Shown: in pieces, positions 41,538 through 49,934 of the stretch | Layout: each line of letters starts with the position of its first letter | Numbering within the stretch: the first letter of the stretch is position 1 | Assembly (NCBI GenBank): GCA_934569225.1 | Contig: CAKTKC010000013.1 | Location: forward strand, 16,826-80,825 | Length of the DNA: 64,000 nt | Source: an uncultured Oscillospiraceae bacterium | GTDB taxonomy: Bacteria > Bacillota > Clostridia > Oscillospirales > Oscillospiraceae | Direction of reading: 5' to 3' | Notes under the pieces: model-generated | Databases searched by the model: none | Told to the model about the DNA's origin: nothing | What the model saw: the letters and a program-made list of their open reading frames with translations, nothing else | Made by a program: the position numbers and the translations under genes

Positions 41538-43802
41538 TTATGCCTCCCTGACATGCACCAGCGGTGCGTCCGCGACGGTTACTTCCTTGCCGTAAAGCCC
41601 CAGCGTTACGGGCGCGCCGGAGAGACGCTCCAGCGTGACCTTTTCCTGAGACACGGTGACACGCAGGACGCTTCCGCCGGTTTGAATGGTGAAGCTGTAC
41701 TGCTTCCACTGTACCGGGATGCAGGGGGACAGGTTCAGCAGGCCGCCGTCGCAGTTCAGACCGCCGAAGCCGTAGACAATGTTCATCCAGGCACCGGCGA
41801 TGGACGTGGTGTGCAGACCCTCGCAGGTGTTGCGGTTGTAGTCGTCCAGATCCATGCGGGTGGCAAAGCCGAAGTAATCCTCCGCCTTCTGCATCCGCCC
41901 CAGACGGCAGGCCAGAATGGAATGGATGGACGGGGACAGGCTGCTTTCGTGGATGCAGCGGGGTTCGTAGAAATCGTAGTTGGCGGCCAGCTGTTCCCGG
42001 GTGAACTCGGAGCCGTAGAGCATCATAAACATCAGAACATCCGGCTGCTTGATCATGCTGTTGCGGTAGATCCGCTCATACGACCAGTGGGAGTACAGGG
42101 GGAACTGGTCGGCGGGGATGGCTGCGATGTCCAGCTCCGGCAGATGGAAGTAGCCCATGTGCTGCTCGAACAGTTTGGTATTCTCGTCGTAGGGGATGTA
42201 CATGCTGTCGGCCTTGTGCTTCCAGTCGGCCATTTCCTCAGGTGCGACGTTCAACTTCGCCAAAGATGCTTCGTCCATCTGCGCCAGGGTTTCCAGGGCG
42301 TAGCGCAGGGTCTTCTGACCCATGAAGTTGGTGTAGGCGTTGTGGTGGACCATCATCTGGAACTCGTCGGGACCCATGACGCAGTAGTAGCCGTACTTGC
42401 CGGTCACGGGATCGAAATCGCCCCGGGAGGCCAGCATCCGGCTGATCTCCACCAGCATTTCCGCGCCGCAGGTATACAGGAACTCTGTGTCCCCGGTCTG
42501 GTGGACGTAGTTCCACAGGCCGTAGGCAACGCCGGTGGAGGCTTGCAGCTGCAAACTCGCGTGCTGCCACAGGTCGCAGCATTCCCGGCCGCTGATGGTG
42601 GCGATGGGATAGAACGCGCCCTTGCAGTCCAGCGCCGCGGCGCGTTCTTTGGCTTCCGGCAGAGTGTCGTAGCGGAATTTCAGGAAGCTTTTCGCTGCCT
42701 GGGGGTTATTGAACAGGTAGAAGGGCAGGCAGCAGACCTCGCTGTCCCAGAAGGTGTTGCCGTTGTAGGCTTCGCCGGTAAGACCCTTTGCCCCGAACAC
42801 CGCGCCGTATTTGGCGGTGTGGAGGGTCTGGTGCAGCTGGAAAATGCAGAAGCGGATGCCTTGCTGGTTCACTTCGTCGCCGCAGATCTCAATGTCGGAG
42901 ACCTTCCACTGATTCTCCCACCATGCGGCGGATTCCACCTTCAGGGCCTCGTAATCCGTCTGCGCCAGAGCGGCGTTCGCTTCGGCGATCCGCCGGGGCA
43001 GGGTCTCCTGCTCGGCGGCGTTCTTTCCGGTGAGCAGAACCACCACGCGCTCCAGCTTGGCGGACTGACCCGGATTCAGCACGGCGTGGAAGCCGTTGGA
43101 AGCGATCCCCGCTTCCTCCTGCCATGGGGCGCCGGGCAGACCACGGAAGGCAGCCGCGGCATAGACCTGCTGCTTCGTGGTCTTGGTGGCGGCGAGGATG
43201 CGGCACTGGTTGCCGTCCGCGCCTGCCATTTCCGTCTCAAACATAGGTGCTTCCGCGCTGACGTGGGGACGGGTGAAGTCCAGACCGGCGCGGATGGTCA
43301 CGTCGGCGGTGCCGGCGACAGCCTTCAGCGTGACCTTCTGGCCGACGAACTGCTCTTTTTCCATGGAGGTGAAGCGCTCGAAGGCAACCTCCACCGTGGT
43401 CTTATCGTCCACGTGCCACAAAAAGCTTCTTCTCAGGATGCCGGTGCGCAGGTCAAGTACCCGGTGAAAGTCCGAGAAGCGGCTCTTTGCCAGGTCAAGC
43501 ATCTCGCCATTGCAGGTGATGCGGGTGTAGACCCAGTCCACGGTGTTGACCATGAACTCCGTAAAGGACAGCATTCCCTTGTAGCCGGACTTTTGCAGCA
43601 TCCGGCGCTCGTAGACGCCGTTCAGATAGCTGCCGACCAGACTTTTGCCGGAATAGCCCTCGTCAAAATAGCCCCGAAGGCCGGTATACTCGTTGCCGAG
43701 GGAAAAGACAGACTCCGCCGTTTGGCTGTGCTTCGGATCGAACCCGTCCTCCGCAACGACCCAGGGGTGGATTTGAAAATAACGATCAGCAAATTTTCCC
43801 AT
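41538..43802 (-). CDS. Glycoside hydrolase family 65 phosphorylase, second paralogue
   Basis: A 754-residue GH65 protein, divergent from its neighbour. It starts with the family's SLGNEYTGLRGYFDEGY and has FWDSEVCCLPFYLFNNP, the catalytic CVMGPDEFQMMVHHNAYTNF (general acid Glu) and CIHESSLSPSIHSILACRLG. The HESSLS phosphate-binding loop supports phosphorolysis rather than hydrolysis. Two different GH65 enzymes in one operon suggest two linkage types or two chain lengths in the imported oligosaccharides. It lies three bases after the MalG-type permease gene. Confidence 0.92.
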   Translation of the reverse strand: MGKFADRYFQIHPWVVAEDGFDPKHSQTAESVFSLGNEYTGLRGYFDEGYSGKSLVGSYLNGVYERRMLQKSGYKGMLSFTEFMVNTVDWVYTRITCNGEMLDLAKSRFSDFHRVLDLRTGILRRSFLWHVDDKTTVEVAFERFTSMEKEQFVGQKVTLKAVAGTADVTIRAGLDFTRPHVSAEAPMFETEMAGADGNQCRILAATKTTKQQVYAAAAFRGLPGAPWQEEAGIASNGFHAVLNPGQSAKLERVVVLLTGKNAAEQETLPRRIAEANAALAQTDYEALKVESAAWWENQWKVSDIEICGDEVNQQGIRFCIFQLHQTLHTAKYGAVFGAKGLTGEAYNGNTFWDSEVCCLPFYLFNNPQAAKSFLKFRYDTLPEAKERAAALDCKGAFYPIATISGRECCDLWQHASLQLQASTGVAYGLWNYVHQTGDTEFLYTCGAEMLVEISRMLASRGDFDPVTGKYGYYCVMGPDEFQMMVHHNAYTNFMGQKTLRYALETLAQMDEASLAKLNVAPEEMADWKHKADSMYIPYDENTKLFEQHMGYFHLPELDIAAIPADQFPLYSHWSYERIYRNSMIKQPDVLMFMMLYGSEFTREQLAANYDFYEPRCIHESSLSPSIHSILACRLGRMQKAEDYFGFATRMDLDDYNRNTCEGLHTTSIAGAWMNIVYGFGGLNCDGGLLNLSPCIPVQWKQYSFTIQTGGSVLRVTVSQEKVTLERLSGAPVTLGLYGKEVTVADAPLVHVREA

Positions 43803-43805
43803 AAA

Positions 43806-44690
43806 TTATCCTTTGATTCCTCCCGACATAACGCCGCCCATGATCTGCTTCTGGAACACCGCAAAGAGAATGGTAGGCGGGATGATGGAATACAGCACCG
43901 CGCGGATGATATCGATCTGGTTTGTTTTGATGGACGTCTGGAAGGAGTAGAGCTTGACCATGACGGTCTCCTTGTCGGTGCCGCTGAGCAGCAGGAAGGG
44001 CATCAGGAAGTCACTCCATGCGGCGGTAATGGCGAAAATGGCCACGACCACGATGATGGGCTTGGACAGGGGCAGCACGATGCGGGTGAAGACGCCGAAG
44101 GTTCCGCAGCCGTCGATCCGCGCCGCGTCGATGTAGTCCTTGGGCAGACTTTCAAAATAGTTCTTGAACAGAATGACCCAGTAGGCGTTGGCGCCCATGG
44201 TCAGCCAGAGGGGCACAAAGCTGTTCGTCAGGCCGATTTTCTTGATGTTCACGAACAGGGCGACAAAGCTGGTGGTAGGCGGAATGAGCAGGCACCACAT
44301 GACCAGCGCTAGGACGATCTTATGTCCCTTGGGCTTCAGGACAGCCAGCACGTATGCCATCAGGCCGTTGAAGAAAATGGCGCACAGAACACCACCGGCC
44401 ACCGCAATGCCGGAATTGATGTAGTATTTCGTGAAACCAAAATCGTTCCATGTCTTGATCCAGCCCGCCCAGTCCGGATCCTTGGGCAGGATCTGGGTGG
44501 TGCTGAGGTACTCCGTCAGGTTTTTCAGTGAGCTGCAAACCAGCCAGAATACCGGGTACAGCGCGACCAGCGCAATGGCGAAGCAGGCAATGTAGATCAT
44601 GATGAGCCAGAACTTCGTCTTCCTGGATTTTACGTCATAGAAGCGGATGGAACCGTCTTCTTTTCCCTGATAATTACCGAAAAAGCGCAT
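43806..44690 (-). CDS. Sugar ABC transporter permease, MalG type
   Basis: Inner-membrane subunit (294 aa, six helices) of a CUT1 carbohydrate importer. The EAA loop reads DAARIDGCGTFGVFTRIVLPLSKPI near residue 195. The N-terminal cytosolic tail is followed by FWLIMIYIACFAIALVALYP. It partners the MalF-type permease 12 bases upstream. No ATPase is encoded in the operon, so it probably uses a shared MsmK-type ATPase from elsewhere. Confidence 0.94.
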   Translation of the reverse strand: MRFFGNYQGKEDGSIRFYDVKSRKTKFWLIMIYIACFAIALVALYPVFWLVCSSLKNLTEYLSTTQILPKDPDWAGWIKTWNDFGFTKYYINSGIAVAGGVLCAIFFNGLMAYVLAVLKPKGHKIVLALVMWCLLIPPTTSFVALFVNIKKIGLTNSFVPLWLTMGANAYWVILFKNYFESLPKDYIDAARIDGCGTFGVFTRIVLPLSKPIIVVVAIFAITAAWSDFLMPFLLLSGTDKETVMVKLYSFQTSIKTNQIDIIRAVLYSIIPPTILFAVFQKQIMGGVMSGGIKG

Positions 44691-44702
44691 AGTCGTTCCT
44701 CC

Positions 44703-45614
44703 TCAGTCCTTTTCCGCACTGTTGACGATGGCGTAGTAAATGACGGTCAGGAAAATCAGAATAATGCAGACCTCCACAGACAGGGCGGCGGCCTGGGAGA
44801 ACTTCATCTGTTTGAAGGCCAGGTCGTACACCAGCTCCATGATGGAGATGCTGGCGTTGTTGGGGCCGCCGTTGGTCATCAGCATCGGCTCGTAGAGGAT
44901 CTGGAACACGGCCAGGATCTGGAGGATCAGCATGGTCTTTCCGGTTTTCAGGATGGTGGGCATGGTGATGGAGAAGAAGCGGCGGATGGGAGACGCGCCG
45001 TCGATGGTGGCGGCCTCGTACAGCTCCGGGGAAATGCCGGAGATGCTGGACATGTACACCAGCGCCGTGCTGCCCGCCGCCTTCCAGGTCATGGCCACTA
45101 CGATCCAGAAGATGACCCATTTCTCATTGGTCAGGAAGTTCACCGGGCCGACACCGATTTTGGCAAGCAGGATATTCAGGACGCCGCTGTTGCCGGTGCC
45201 GAAGAAGAACGTGAAGATCATGACCGCCGCGATGGAGGGAATGACGTTGGGATAGTAGGCCGCCACCCGGAAGAAGCCCCGGAAGTGGCTGACCTCGGTG
45301 ATGAGTGCCGCAATGATGACCGGCACGCAAAGACCGACGAACAGAGAACAGACCGTATACTTGACGGTATTGACCCAGGCGATCCTGTAGGCGGGCTGGA
45401 CAAGGAGCTTCTTATAGTTTGCAAAGCCCACAAATTTCCCCAGGTTCATGCCCTTCGTCTCGTAGAAGGACATCCGCACGGTGTCCAGCAGCGGCCCCCA
45501 CACGAAAAAGGCAAACAGCAGGAGGCTCGGAACCATCAGCAGCCACGCGATCAGGTCACGGCGGATCGTTGCCTTCCTGTTTGACAGACGAACAGCATTC
45601 TTTTCTTTTAACAT
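44703..45614 (-). CDS. Sugar ABC transporter permease, MalF type
   Basis: Membrane subunit (303 aa, six helices) of the CUT1 importer. It shows WLLMVPSLLLFAFFVWGPL at the first helix and the EAA loop YEAATIDGASPIRRFFSITMPTI near residue 205. The start at 45614 has GAGGTGA eight bases upstream. A two-hairpin spacer separates it from the binding-protein gene, so its expression is probably lower than that of the binding protein. Confidence 0.94.
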   Translation of the reverse strand: MLKEKNAVRLSNRKATIRRDLIAWLLMVPSLLLFAFFVWGPLLDTVRMSFYETKGMNLGKFVGFANYKKLLVQPAYRIAWVNTVKYTVCSLFVGLCVPVIIAALITEVSHFRGFFRVAAYYPNVIPSIAAVMIFTFFFGTGNSGVLNILLAKIGVGPVNFLTNEKWVIFWIVVAMTWKAAGSTALVYMSSISGISPELYEAATIDGASPIRRFFSITMPTILKTGKTMLILQILAVFQILYEPMLMTNGGPNNASISIMELVYDLAFKQMKFSQAAALSVEVCIILIFLTVIYYAIVNSAEKD

Positions 45615-45650
45615 TTCAGAAGTCACCTCTCGCTTACGCAGTTTTTGTTT

Positions 45651-45733
45651 GGGATATATCTGAGAAACGCAAAGGGCGTTTCTTTGGAAGTCTCTCAGAT
45701 ATACCCCAAGAAGCCGCCGCATACGCGGCGGCT
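45651..45733 (-). promoter_or_regulatory. Intercistronic double stem-loop
   Basis: AGCCGCCGC-at-GCGGCGGCT (45712-45733) protects or ends the binding-protein mRNA; GGGATATATCTGAGA pairs with TCTCAGATATACCCC (45651-45706), enclosing an inner AAACGCxxxGCGTTT. It lies between the binding-protein and permease genes. Confidence 0.65.
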
Positions 45734-45776
45734 CCCATGGTTACAGTTTACTATATGGCTTCAAAAAACGCAAGAC

Positions 45777-47228
45777 TTACATGGCATCCAGGACGGCCTG
45801 GTAGTCGGCATTGGCCTGCTCCATCAGAGCGGGGATGTCAACACCGGCGGGATCCGCGCAGATGGCCTGCAGAACGCCGTTGAGAATGGTGTACATGGTC
45901 TGGGTGTCGCCAGGCTCCTCGGTACGCAGAGCGCCCGCTTCCTTGGAGAATGCGAAGTAATCGTTCCACAGGTTCATGTCAACATTGCTGTACTCTTCGA
46001 CGACCTTGTTCTGCTCGTCAACAACAGCGCCGATCCAGGCGGGGAAGCTGGGGATGACGGGGATGGAGTTGTCGGCACGGTACTGCGCGTCGGCGATCCA
46101 GCCTTCCTTGGCGGCTTCGGTGACTTCGGGGGACTTGCCCATGACCTCCAGGTAATCCAGCGCCCAACGGACTTCGTCATCGGTAGCGTCAGGGGAGAAG
46201 AAGTAGGGAGTGCCGCCCATCAGGGTGAAGTGGCCGCCGGGGCCTGCGGGCATGGGAGCGAGGAAGAACTCGTCGGCCTTCATGCCGCGGTAGCTGGGCT
46301 GATCCACAGCGTCGTTGGCAGCGATGTACATGGCGGCAGTGCTGGTGCCGATGCGGTCAAAGCCGGTGCCCCAGTTTTCCTGGGTGGGATCGTCGGTGAC
46401 GCACTTGTCAGCGACCATCTTCTGAACCCATTCCATAGCGGCGATGGCTTCGGGGGTGTTCAGGTTGGAGGTGTAGGAGCCGTCATCGTTGGTGATGACC
46501 AGGTTGGCACCGAAATTCCAGGCGATGTTGGACCAGTGCCAGCCGCCGCCACCGTCGGAAGCCTGCATGCAGAAGCCAGCAACGCCGGTCTTCTCGCGGA
46601 TGATCTTACTGTACTCGTAAACTTCTTCCCAGGTGGTGGGATACTTGACAGTGCCGTCATCGTTCACGAGGCCGGCCTGCTCGAACAGAGGAATGTTGAT
46701 CATCAGACCCAGGGAGTAAGCATCACGGGGAACGCCGTAGACGCGGCCGTCCTCGTCGGACAGCAGATCACGGATAGCGGGGCTCATGGAATCCAGCCAG
46801 CCGCGCTCTTCCAGAATGTCGGTGATGTCCTTGACCAGACCGTTGCGGATCAGCTTTTCAGGCTCGGTGTACCAGGACTCGAATACGGTGGGTGCATTGC
46901 CGGCGGAAGCCAGGGCAACGTAAGTATCGGGGGAGTACTTGTAGTAAGCGGGGATGGCTTCTACATTGGGGTGCAGGGCGTTGAACGCGGGAACGTAGGT
47001 GTTCTCGTGAACGGCAATGGCTTCGGTCTGGGTGTCCTCAGGCCAGATGCCCAGGGTGATGGAGCCGGACTCGGCAGCGGGTGCCGCGGTGGTGTCGTCA
47101 GCAGCGACGTCAGCATTGGCAGCAGCGGGAGCCTTGGTCTCGTCTGCGGTCTTGCTGCCGCAGCCGGCGAACAGGCCGAGAACCATGACCAGCGCCAGAA
47201 CCAGGCTGAGAAGCTTGATCTTCTTCAT
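45777..47228 (-). CDS. Sugar ABC transporter substrate-binding lipoprotein (CUT1)
   Basis: A 483-residue family 1 binding lipoprotein. The signal peptide ends in GLFAGCGSK (Cys about 23), followed by an Ala/Asp/Thr-rich linker. The mature part has FNALHPNVEAIPAYYKYSPD, WYTEPEKLIRNGLVKDIT, GVPRDAYSLGLMINIPLFEQAGL and TWEEVYEYSKIIREKTG, typical of MalE/MsmE-type proteins. It is the first gene of the alpha-glucoside operon, behind two LacI-type operators. The phosphorylases downstream imply an alpha-linked glucose oligosaccharide ligand. Confidence 0.94.
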   Translation of the reverse strand: MKKIKLLSLVLALVMVLGLFAGCGSKTADETKAPAAANADVAADDTTAAPAAESGSITLGIWPEDTQTEAIAVHENTYVPAFNALHPNVEAIPAYYKYSPDTYVALASAGNAPTVFESWYTEPEKLIRNGLVKDITDILEERGWLDSMSPAIRDLLSDEDGRVYGVPRDAYSLGLMINIPLFEQAGLVNDDGTVKYPTTWEEVYEYSKIIREKTGVAGFCMQASDGGGGWHWSNIAWNFGANLVITNDDGSYTSNLNTPEAIAAMEWVQKMVADKCVTDDPTQENWGTGFDRIGTSTAAMYIAANDAVDQPSYRGMKADEFFLAPMPAGPGGHFTLMGGTPYFFSPDATDDEVRWALDYLEVMGKSPEVTEAAKEGWIADAQYRADNSIPVIPSFPAWIGAVVDEQNKVVEEYSNVDMNLWNDYFAFSKEAGALRTEEPGDTQTMYTILNGVLQAICADPAGVDIPALMEQANADYQAVLDAM

Positions 47229-47253
47229 GTTTCATCCTACTTTCTTCAAATTA

Positions 47254-47267
47254 GTTTTACGTTAAAC
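47254..47267. promoter_or_regulatory. LacI-type operator O1
   Basis: GTTTTACGTTAAAC, one mismatch from the palindrome GTTTAACGTTAAAC, 26 bases before the binding-protein start. Related sites are at 47315, 48526 and 51531. Confidence 0.75.
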
Positions 47268-47314
47268 CATACATAATGCAAGAGAAGCTAAAGGAACTTC
47301 CTGTGCAATCCGTT

Positions 47315-47330
47315 GGTTTATCGTTTAACC
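47315..47330. promoter_or_regulatory. LacI-type operator O2
   Basis: GGTTTATCGTTTAACC, an imperfect palindrome with the same GTTTA-CG-TAAAC frame. Its centre lies about 62 bases (six helical turns) from O1, suited to looping. Confidence 0.65.
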
Positions 47331-47407
47331 ATATGATAGCAAAAAGTTCGGTACTTGTAAATTGGGAGATTATACATATATGCGGTCTGTTTTTTGGTGG
47401 AAACCAA

Positions 47408-47443
47408 CAAACGACCGGGACGGCTTGCCTTGTCCCGGTCGTT
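47408..47443 (-). terminator. Terminator of the lacI-type gene
   Basis: AAACGACCGGGAC pairs with GTCCCGGTCGTTT (47408-47443), 21 bases after the regulator's stop codon. Confidence 0.85.
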
Positions 47444-47464
47444 TGGACGCGATATTTGCGGATA

Positions 47465-48481
47465 CTATATTTTACGGACGCTGTCCCGGCAGATCAGCTG
47501 CACCGGCAGAATGCGGTTGTGAACGTCTACCGGCTCCCCCGCCAGAAGCTTGAGCATACACTCCGCCGCCATGCGGCCTTTTTTCATGGCCTCCTGACGC
47601 ACGGTGGTCAGCATGGGCATGGTCATGCGGCTCCAGTTGATGTCGTCGAAGCCAACGATGGAAATGTCCCGGGGAACCATCCGTCCTGCCTGCTGCAAGC
47701 CGGACATGATGCCCGCCGCCAGCAGATCGGCGGTGGCGAATACGGCGGTGAAATCGTCCCGATTCGCCAGCTGGGCGCCCTGCTCCATCATTTTTGTGGT
47801 GGAGAATTCGCACTCGTAGACCAGCGACGGGTCAAAGGGCAGGCCGTTCGCTTCCAGCGCAGACTTGTAGCCAAGCAGACGCTGCTCCACAACGCCGCCG
47901 ACCTTGATGGCGGGGCTGGCGAAGACAACGCGCTTGTGGCCGTTTTCAATCAGGTGCTGGGTGGCGAGCCGCGCACCCTCAAAATCGGCAAGGCCGATGT
48001 TCACCATGTTCCCCAGATCGGAAATATAACTGTCGGTCAGCACGACGGGCATGTCCAGCTCCCGCAGGGTGTGGTAAAACGGCTCCGATTCAAACAGGCC
48101 GGGCATGAACACGCCCTCTACATTCCAGTTACGCAGGAAGGCCAGCAACTCGTCGCTTTCGGAAATTGCCCGGATCATAAGGAAATACCCCTGCTCCCGC
48201 AGGCTTTTTTCCACGGCGCTGGTCAAGTCCATGAAGAACGGGTCGGACATGAACTTTTCCTGATCCCGGGATTCCAGATGGTTGATCAGCGCCACGACCT
48301 TCGTCGAGCGGGTCTTGATCGCCCGGGCGGACAGGTTGGGCACGTATCCGCGTTCCCGGATGATCTCGGTGATGATGTCCACCGTGTTCGCCGAGACTTT
48401 ATTGGTGCGGCCGTGAATGACGTTGCTGACCGTGGTGGTGCTGACGCCGGCCTCTCTTGCGATATCTTCAATCGTTACCAT
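47465..48481 (-). CDS. LacI-family transcriptional regulator
   Basis: A 338-residue repressor. The N-terminal HTH (VTIEDIAREAGVSTTTVSNV) and hinge helix (NLSARAIKTRSTKVVALI) precede a periplasmic-binding-protein-like effector domain (VVLTDSYI, GHKRVVFASPAIKVGG, ISIVGFDDINWSRMTMPMLT, ending in MLKLLAGEPVD). It is encoded just upstream of the sugar importer operon, is transcribed in the same direction, and has its own terminator. A site of the same type as O1 overlaps its promoter region, so it likely controls itself and the alpha-glucoside genes. Confidence 0.95.
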   Translation of the reverse strand: MVTIEDIAREAGVSTTTVSNVIHGRTNKVSANTVDIITEIIRERGYVPNLSARAIKTRSTKVVALINHLESRDQEKFMSDPFFMDLTSAVEKSLREQGYFLMIRAISESDELLAFLRNWNVEGVFMPGLFESEPFYHTLRELDMPVVLTDSYISDLGNMVNIGLADFEGARLATQHLIENGHKRVVFASPAIKVGGVVEQRLLGYKSALEANGLPFDPSLVYECEFSTTKMMEQGAQLANRDDFTAVFATADLLAAGIMSGLQQAGRMVPRDISIVGFDDINWSRMTMPMLTTVRQEAMKKGRMAAECMLKLLAGEPVDVHNRILPVQLICRDSVRKI

Positions 48482-48525
48482 GGTTATCCCCCAAAACGAC
48501 GTAAAATCAGACTTCTCTTCAGAAC

Positions 48526-48539
48526 ATTTTACGTTTAAC
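48526..48539. promoter_or_regulatory. LacI-type operator O3 (autoregulation)
   Basis: ATTTTACGTTTAAC, 45 bases upstream of the regulator's start; a weaker half-site (AAAACGACGTAAAAT, about 48494-48508) lies closer to the gene. Confidence 0.65.
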
Positions 48540-48591
48540 TGCCCAATTTGTCAACAAGGAAATCCAAAATACCGACTTTTTGGGGTAGAAA

Positions 48592-49302
48592 TCAGACAGA
48601 TTCGGCCTGTGCTGCGAATGCATTCTCCGTGCCCGGATTGTATGGGCAGACATCCCTGCATTTGTGGCACGCAATGCGCCAGCTTTTGTTCACGGGGTCT
48701 TCGCCGAAGGCGTAATTCCAGCAGCCCTGCTGGTTCATTTCGGGATTCTCCAGTGCGTGGATCGGGCACGCCTGTACGCACAGTCCGCAGCCGTTGCAGA
48801 TCGGGGCTTTGACCGCGTCCGGCTCCAGCCGCTGCATGCACAGGACGCCGCCCAGCCAGACCATACTGCCGAATTCCGGCGTGATCAACAGGGAGTGCCG
48901 TCCAATGGCGCCAAGTCCTGCTGCCTGTGCCGCGTGCTTCAGGGAAATGATACAGCGGGAGCGCCCCGTCCGGGGGTCGTATTCGGCTTCGTTGATGGGG
49001 ATCGGTGCGCAGATCATCCTCCGTTTTTCCATTTCGATGCAGAAATCCAGGGCAATGGCGTCCATTTTTGCCGTTATGGAGTTCCGCACTCTGGTGTAAG
49101 GCGCGTGAGAGCTGCACAGCAGCGCCCCCACCGGGAAGCGGCACGCGAATACGATCACCGACCGGCACCCCGGCATGACGTCCCGGGGATGGTACCCCTC
49201 CGGCGCTTCCCCGAAGCGTTCCACGTCGGCGATCCCGCACAGATCCGCGCCCAGAGACTTCAGCAGCGCCTTTACCTCACCGCTGCCCATTTTCGTATTC
49301 AT
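48592..49302 (-). CDS. QueG-like 4Fe-4S ferredoxin-type protein
   Basis: A 236-residue protein with an epoxyqueuosine reductase-like N-terminal domain (LGADLCGIADVERFG, HAAQAAGLGAIGRHSLLITPEFG). A C-terminal double [4Fe-4S] cluster region follows (CNGCGLCVQACPIHALENP and CHKCRDVCPYNPG). It is shorter than QueG (about 310-380 aa) and lacks the HEAT-like C-terminus, so it is a QueG-related redox protein of unknown substrate; the cobalamin-binding residues were not confirmed. The ATG at 49302 overlaps the stop of the preceding gene (TGATG), indicating translational coupling. Confidence 0.82.
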   Translation of the reverse strand: MNTKMGSGEVKALLKSLGADLCGIADVERFGEAPEGYHPRDVMPGCRSVIVFACRFPVGALLCSSHAPYTRVRNSITAKMDAIALDFCIEMEKRRMICAPIPINEAEYDPRTGRSRCIISLKHAAQAAGLGAIGRHSLLITPEFGSMVWLGGVLCMQRLEPDAVKAPICNGCGLCVQACPIHALENPEMNQQGCWNYAFGEDPVNKSWRIACHKCRDVCPYNPGTENAFAAQAESV

Positions 49303-49934
49303 CACTTCGCCCCGTACACCTCGATCTCCGCCGCCTGACCGGCCGACGCGCCGGAGTTGGAATAGAAGCGGAACAGGATGTACTGACCCGTTACCGTTTC
49401 CGGGAAGGGCAGGTAGACGCTGTTGTCCGCCATGGGGTCGAAGGACAGGGGTGCCTTTTCGCAGACGGTGGTGAAATTCTCGCCGTCGTCGCTGATGAGG
49501 ATCTCCACCTCCTGGGTGCGCGCGCCCCAGATCTGCCGGGGGTTCAGCAGGATTCGCGCACCGGTCATTTCCATGGGCTGCCCCATGTCAATGGTGACTT
49601 CGTTGGGGTACGCGTCCGCCGCGCCTTCCCAATAGGTGAAGCGGTCGCCGTCGTTGACGTTCCGGCAGTTGTAGATCTGGGTCTGGCCGTTCTGACGGAC
49701 GTCCTTCCCGAGAGCGATGTTTTCGCCGTAGTCGATGGGTTCGGTCTCCGGGATCGTCCACTCGGGATGCTCCTCAAAGCCTGTCTGGTCGGGGGCGGTC
49801 ACAAGGGTGACGTTGGGGTTGGGTGCGTCGGAATGGTGGTTTGCCGCGATCCTGCGCATCGTAAGGCTCACGGCGGTGATGATAACGACACACAGGATCA
49901 CAATGATTCCCCAGTTTTTACCGTTTTTATTCAC
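49302..49934 (-). CDS. Membrane-anchored discoidin (F5/8 type C) domain protein
   Basis: A 210-residue protein with one N-terminal membrane helix (GIIVILCVVIITAVSLTM), a linker and a C-terminal F5/8C-like beta-sandwich. Domain features are NIALGKDVRQNG, NVNDGDRFTYWEG, VTIDMGQPMEMTGARILL and GQYILFRFYSNSGASAG, as in carbohydrate-binding modules of the CBM32 kind. It has no catalytic domain of its own and overlaps the end of the beta-helix gene by four bases, so it likely acts as a glycan-binding partner at the cell surface. Confidence 0.8.
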   Translation of the reverse strand: MNKNGKNWGIIVILCVVIITAVSLTMRRIAANHHSDAPNPNVTLVTAPDQTGFEEHPEWTIPETEPIDYGENIALGKDVRQNGQTQIYNCRNVNDGDRFTYWEGAADAYPNEVTIDMGQPMEMTGARILLNPRQIWGARTQEVEILISDDGENFTTVCEKAPLSFDPMADNSVYLPFPETVTGQYILFRFYSNSGASAGQAAEIEVYGAK

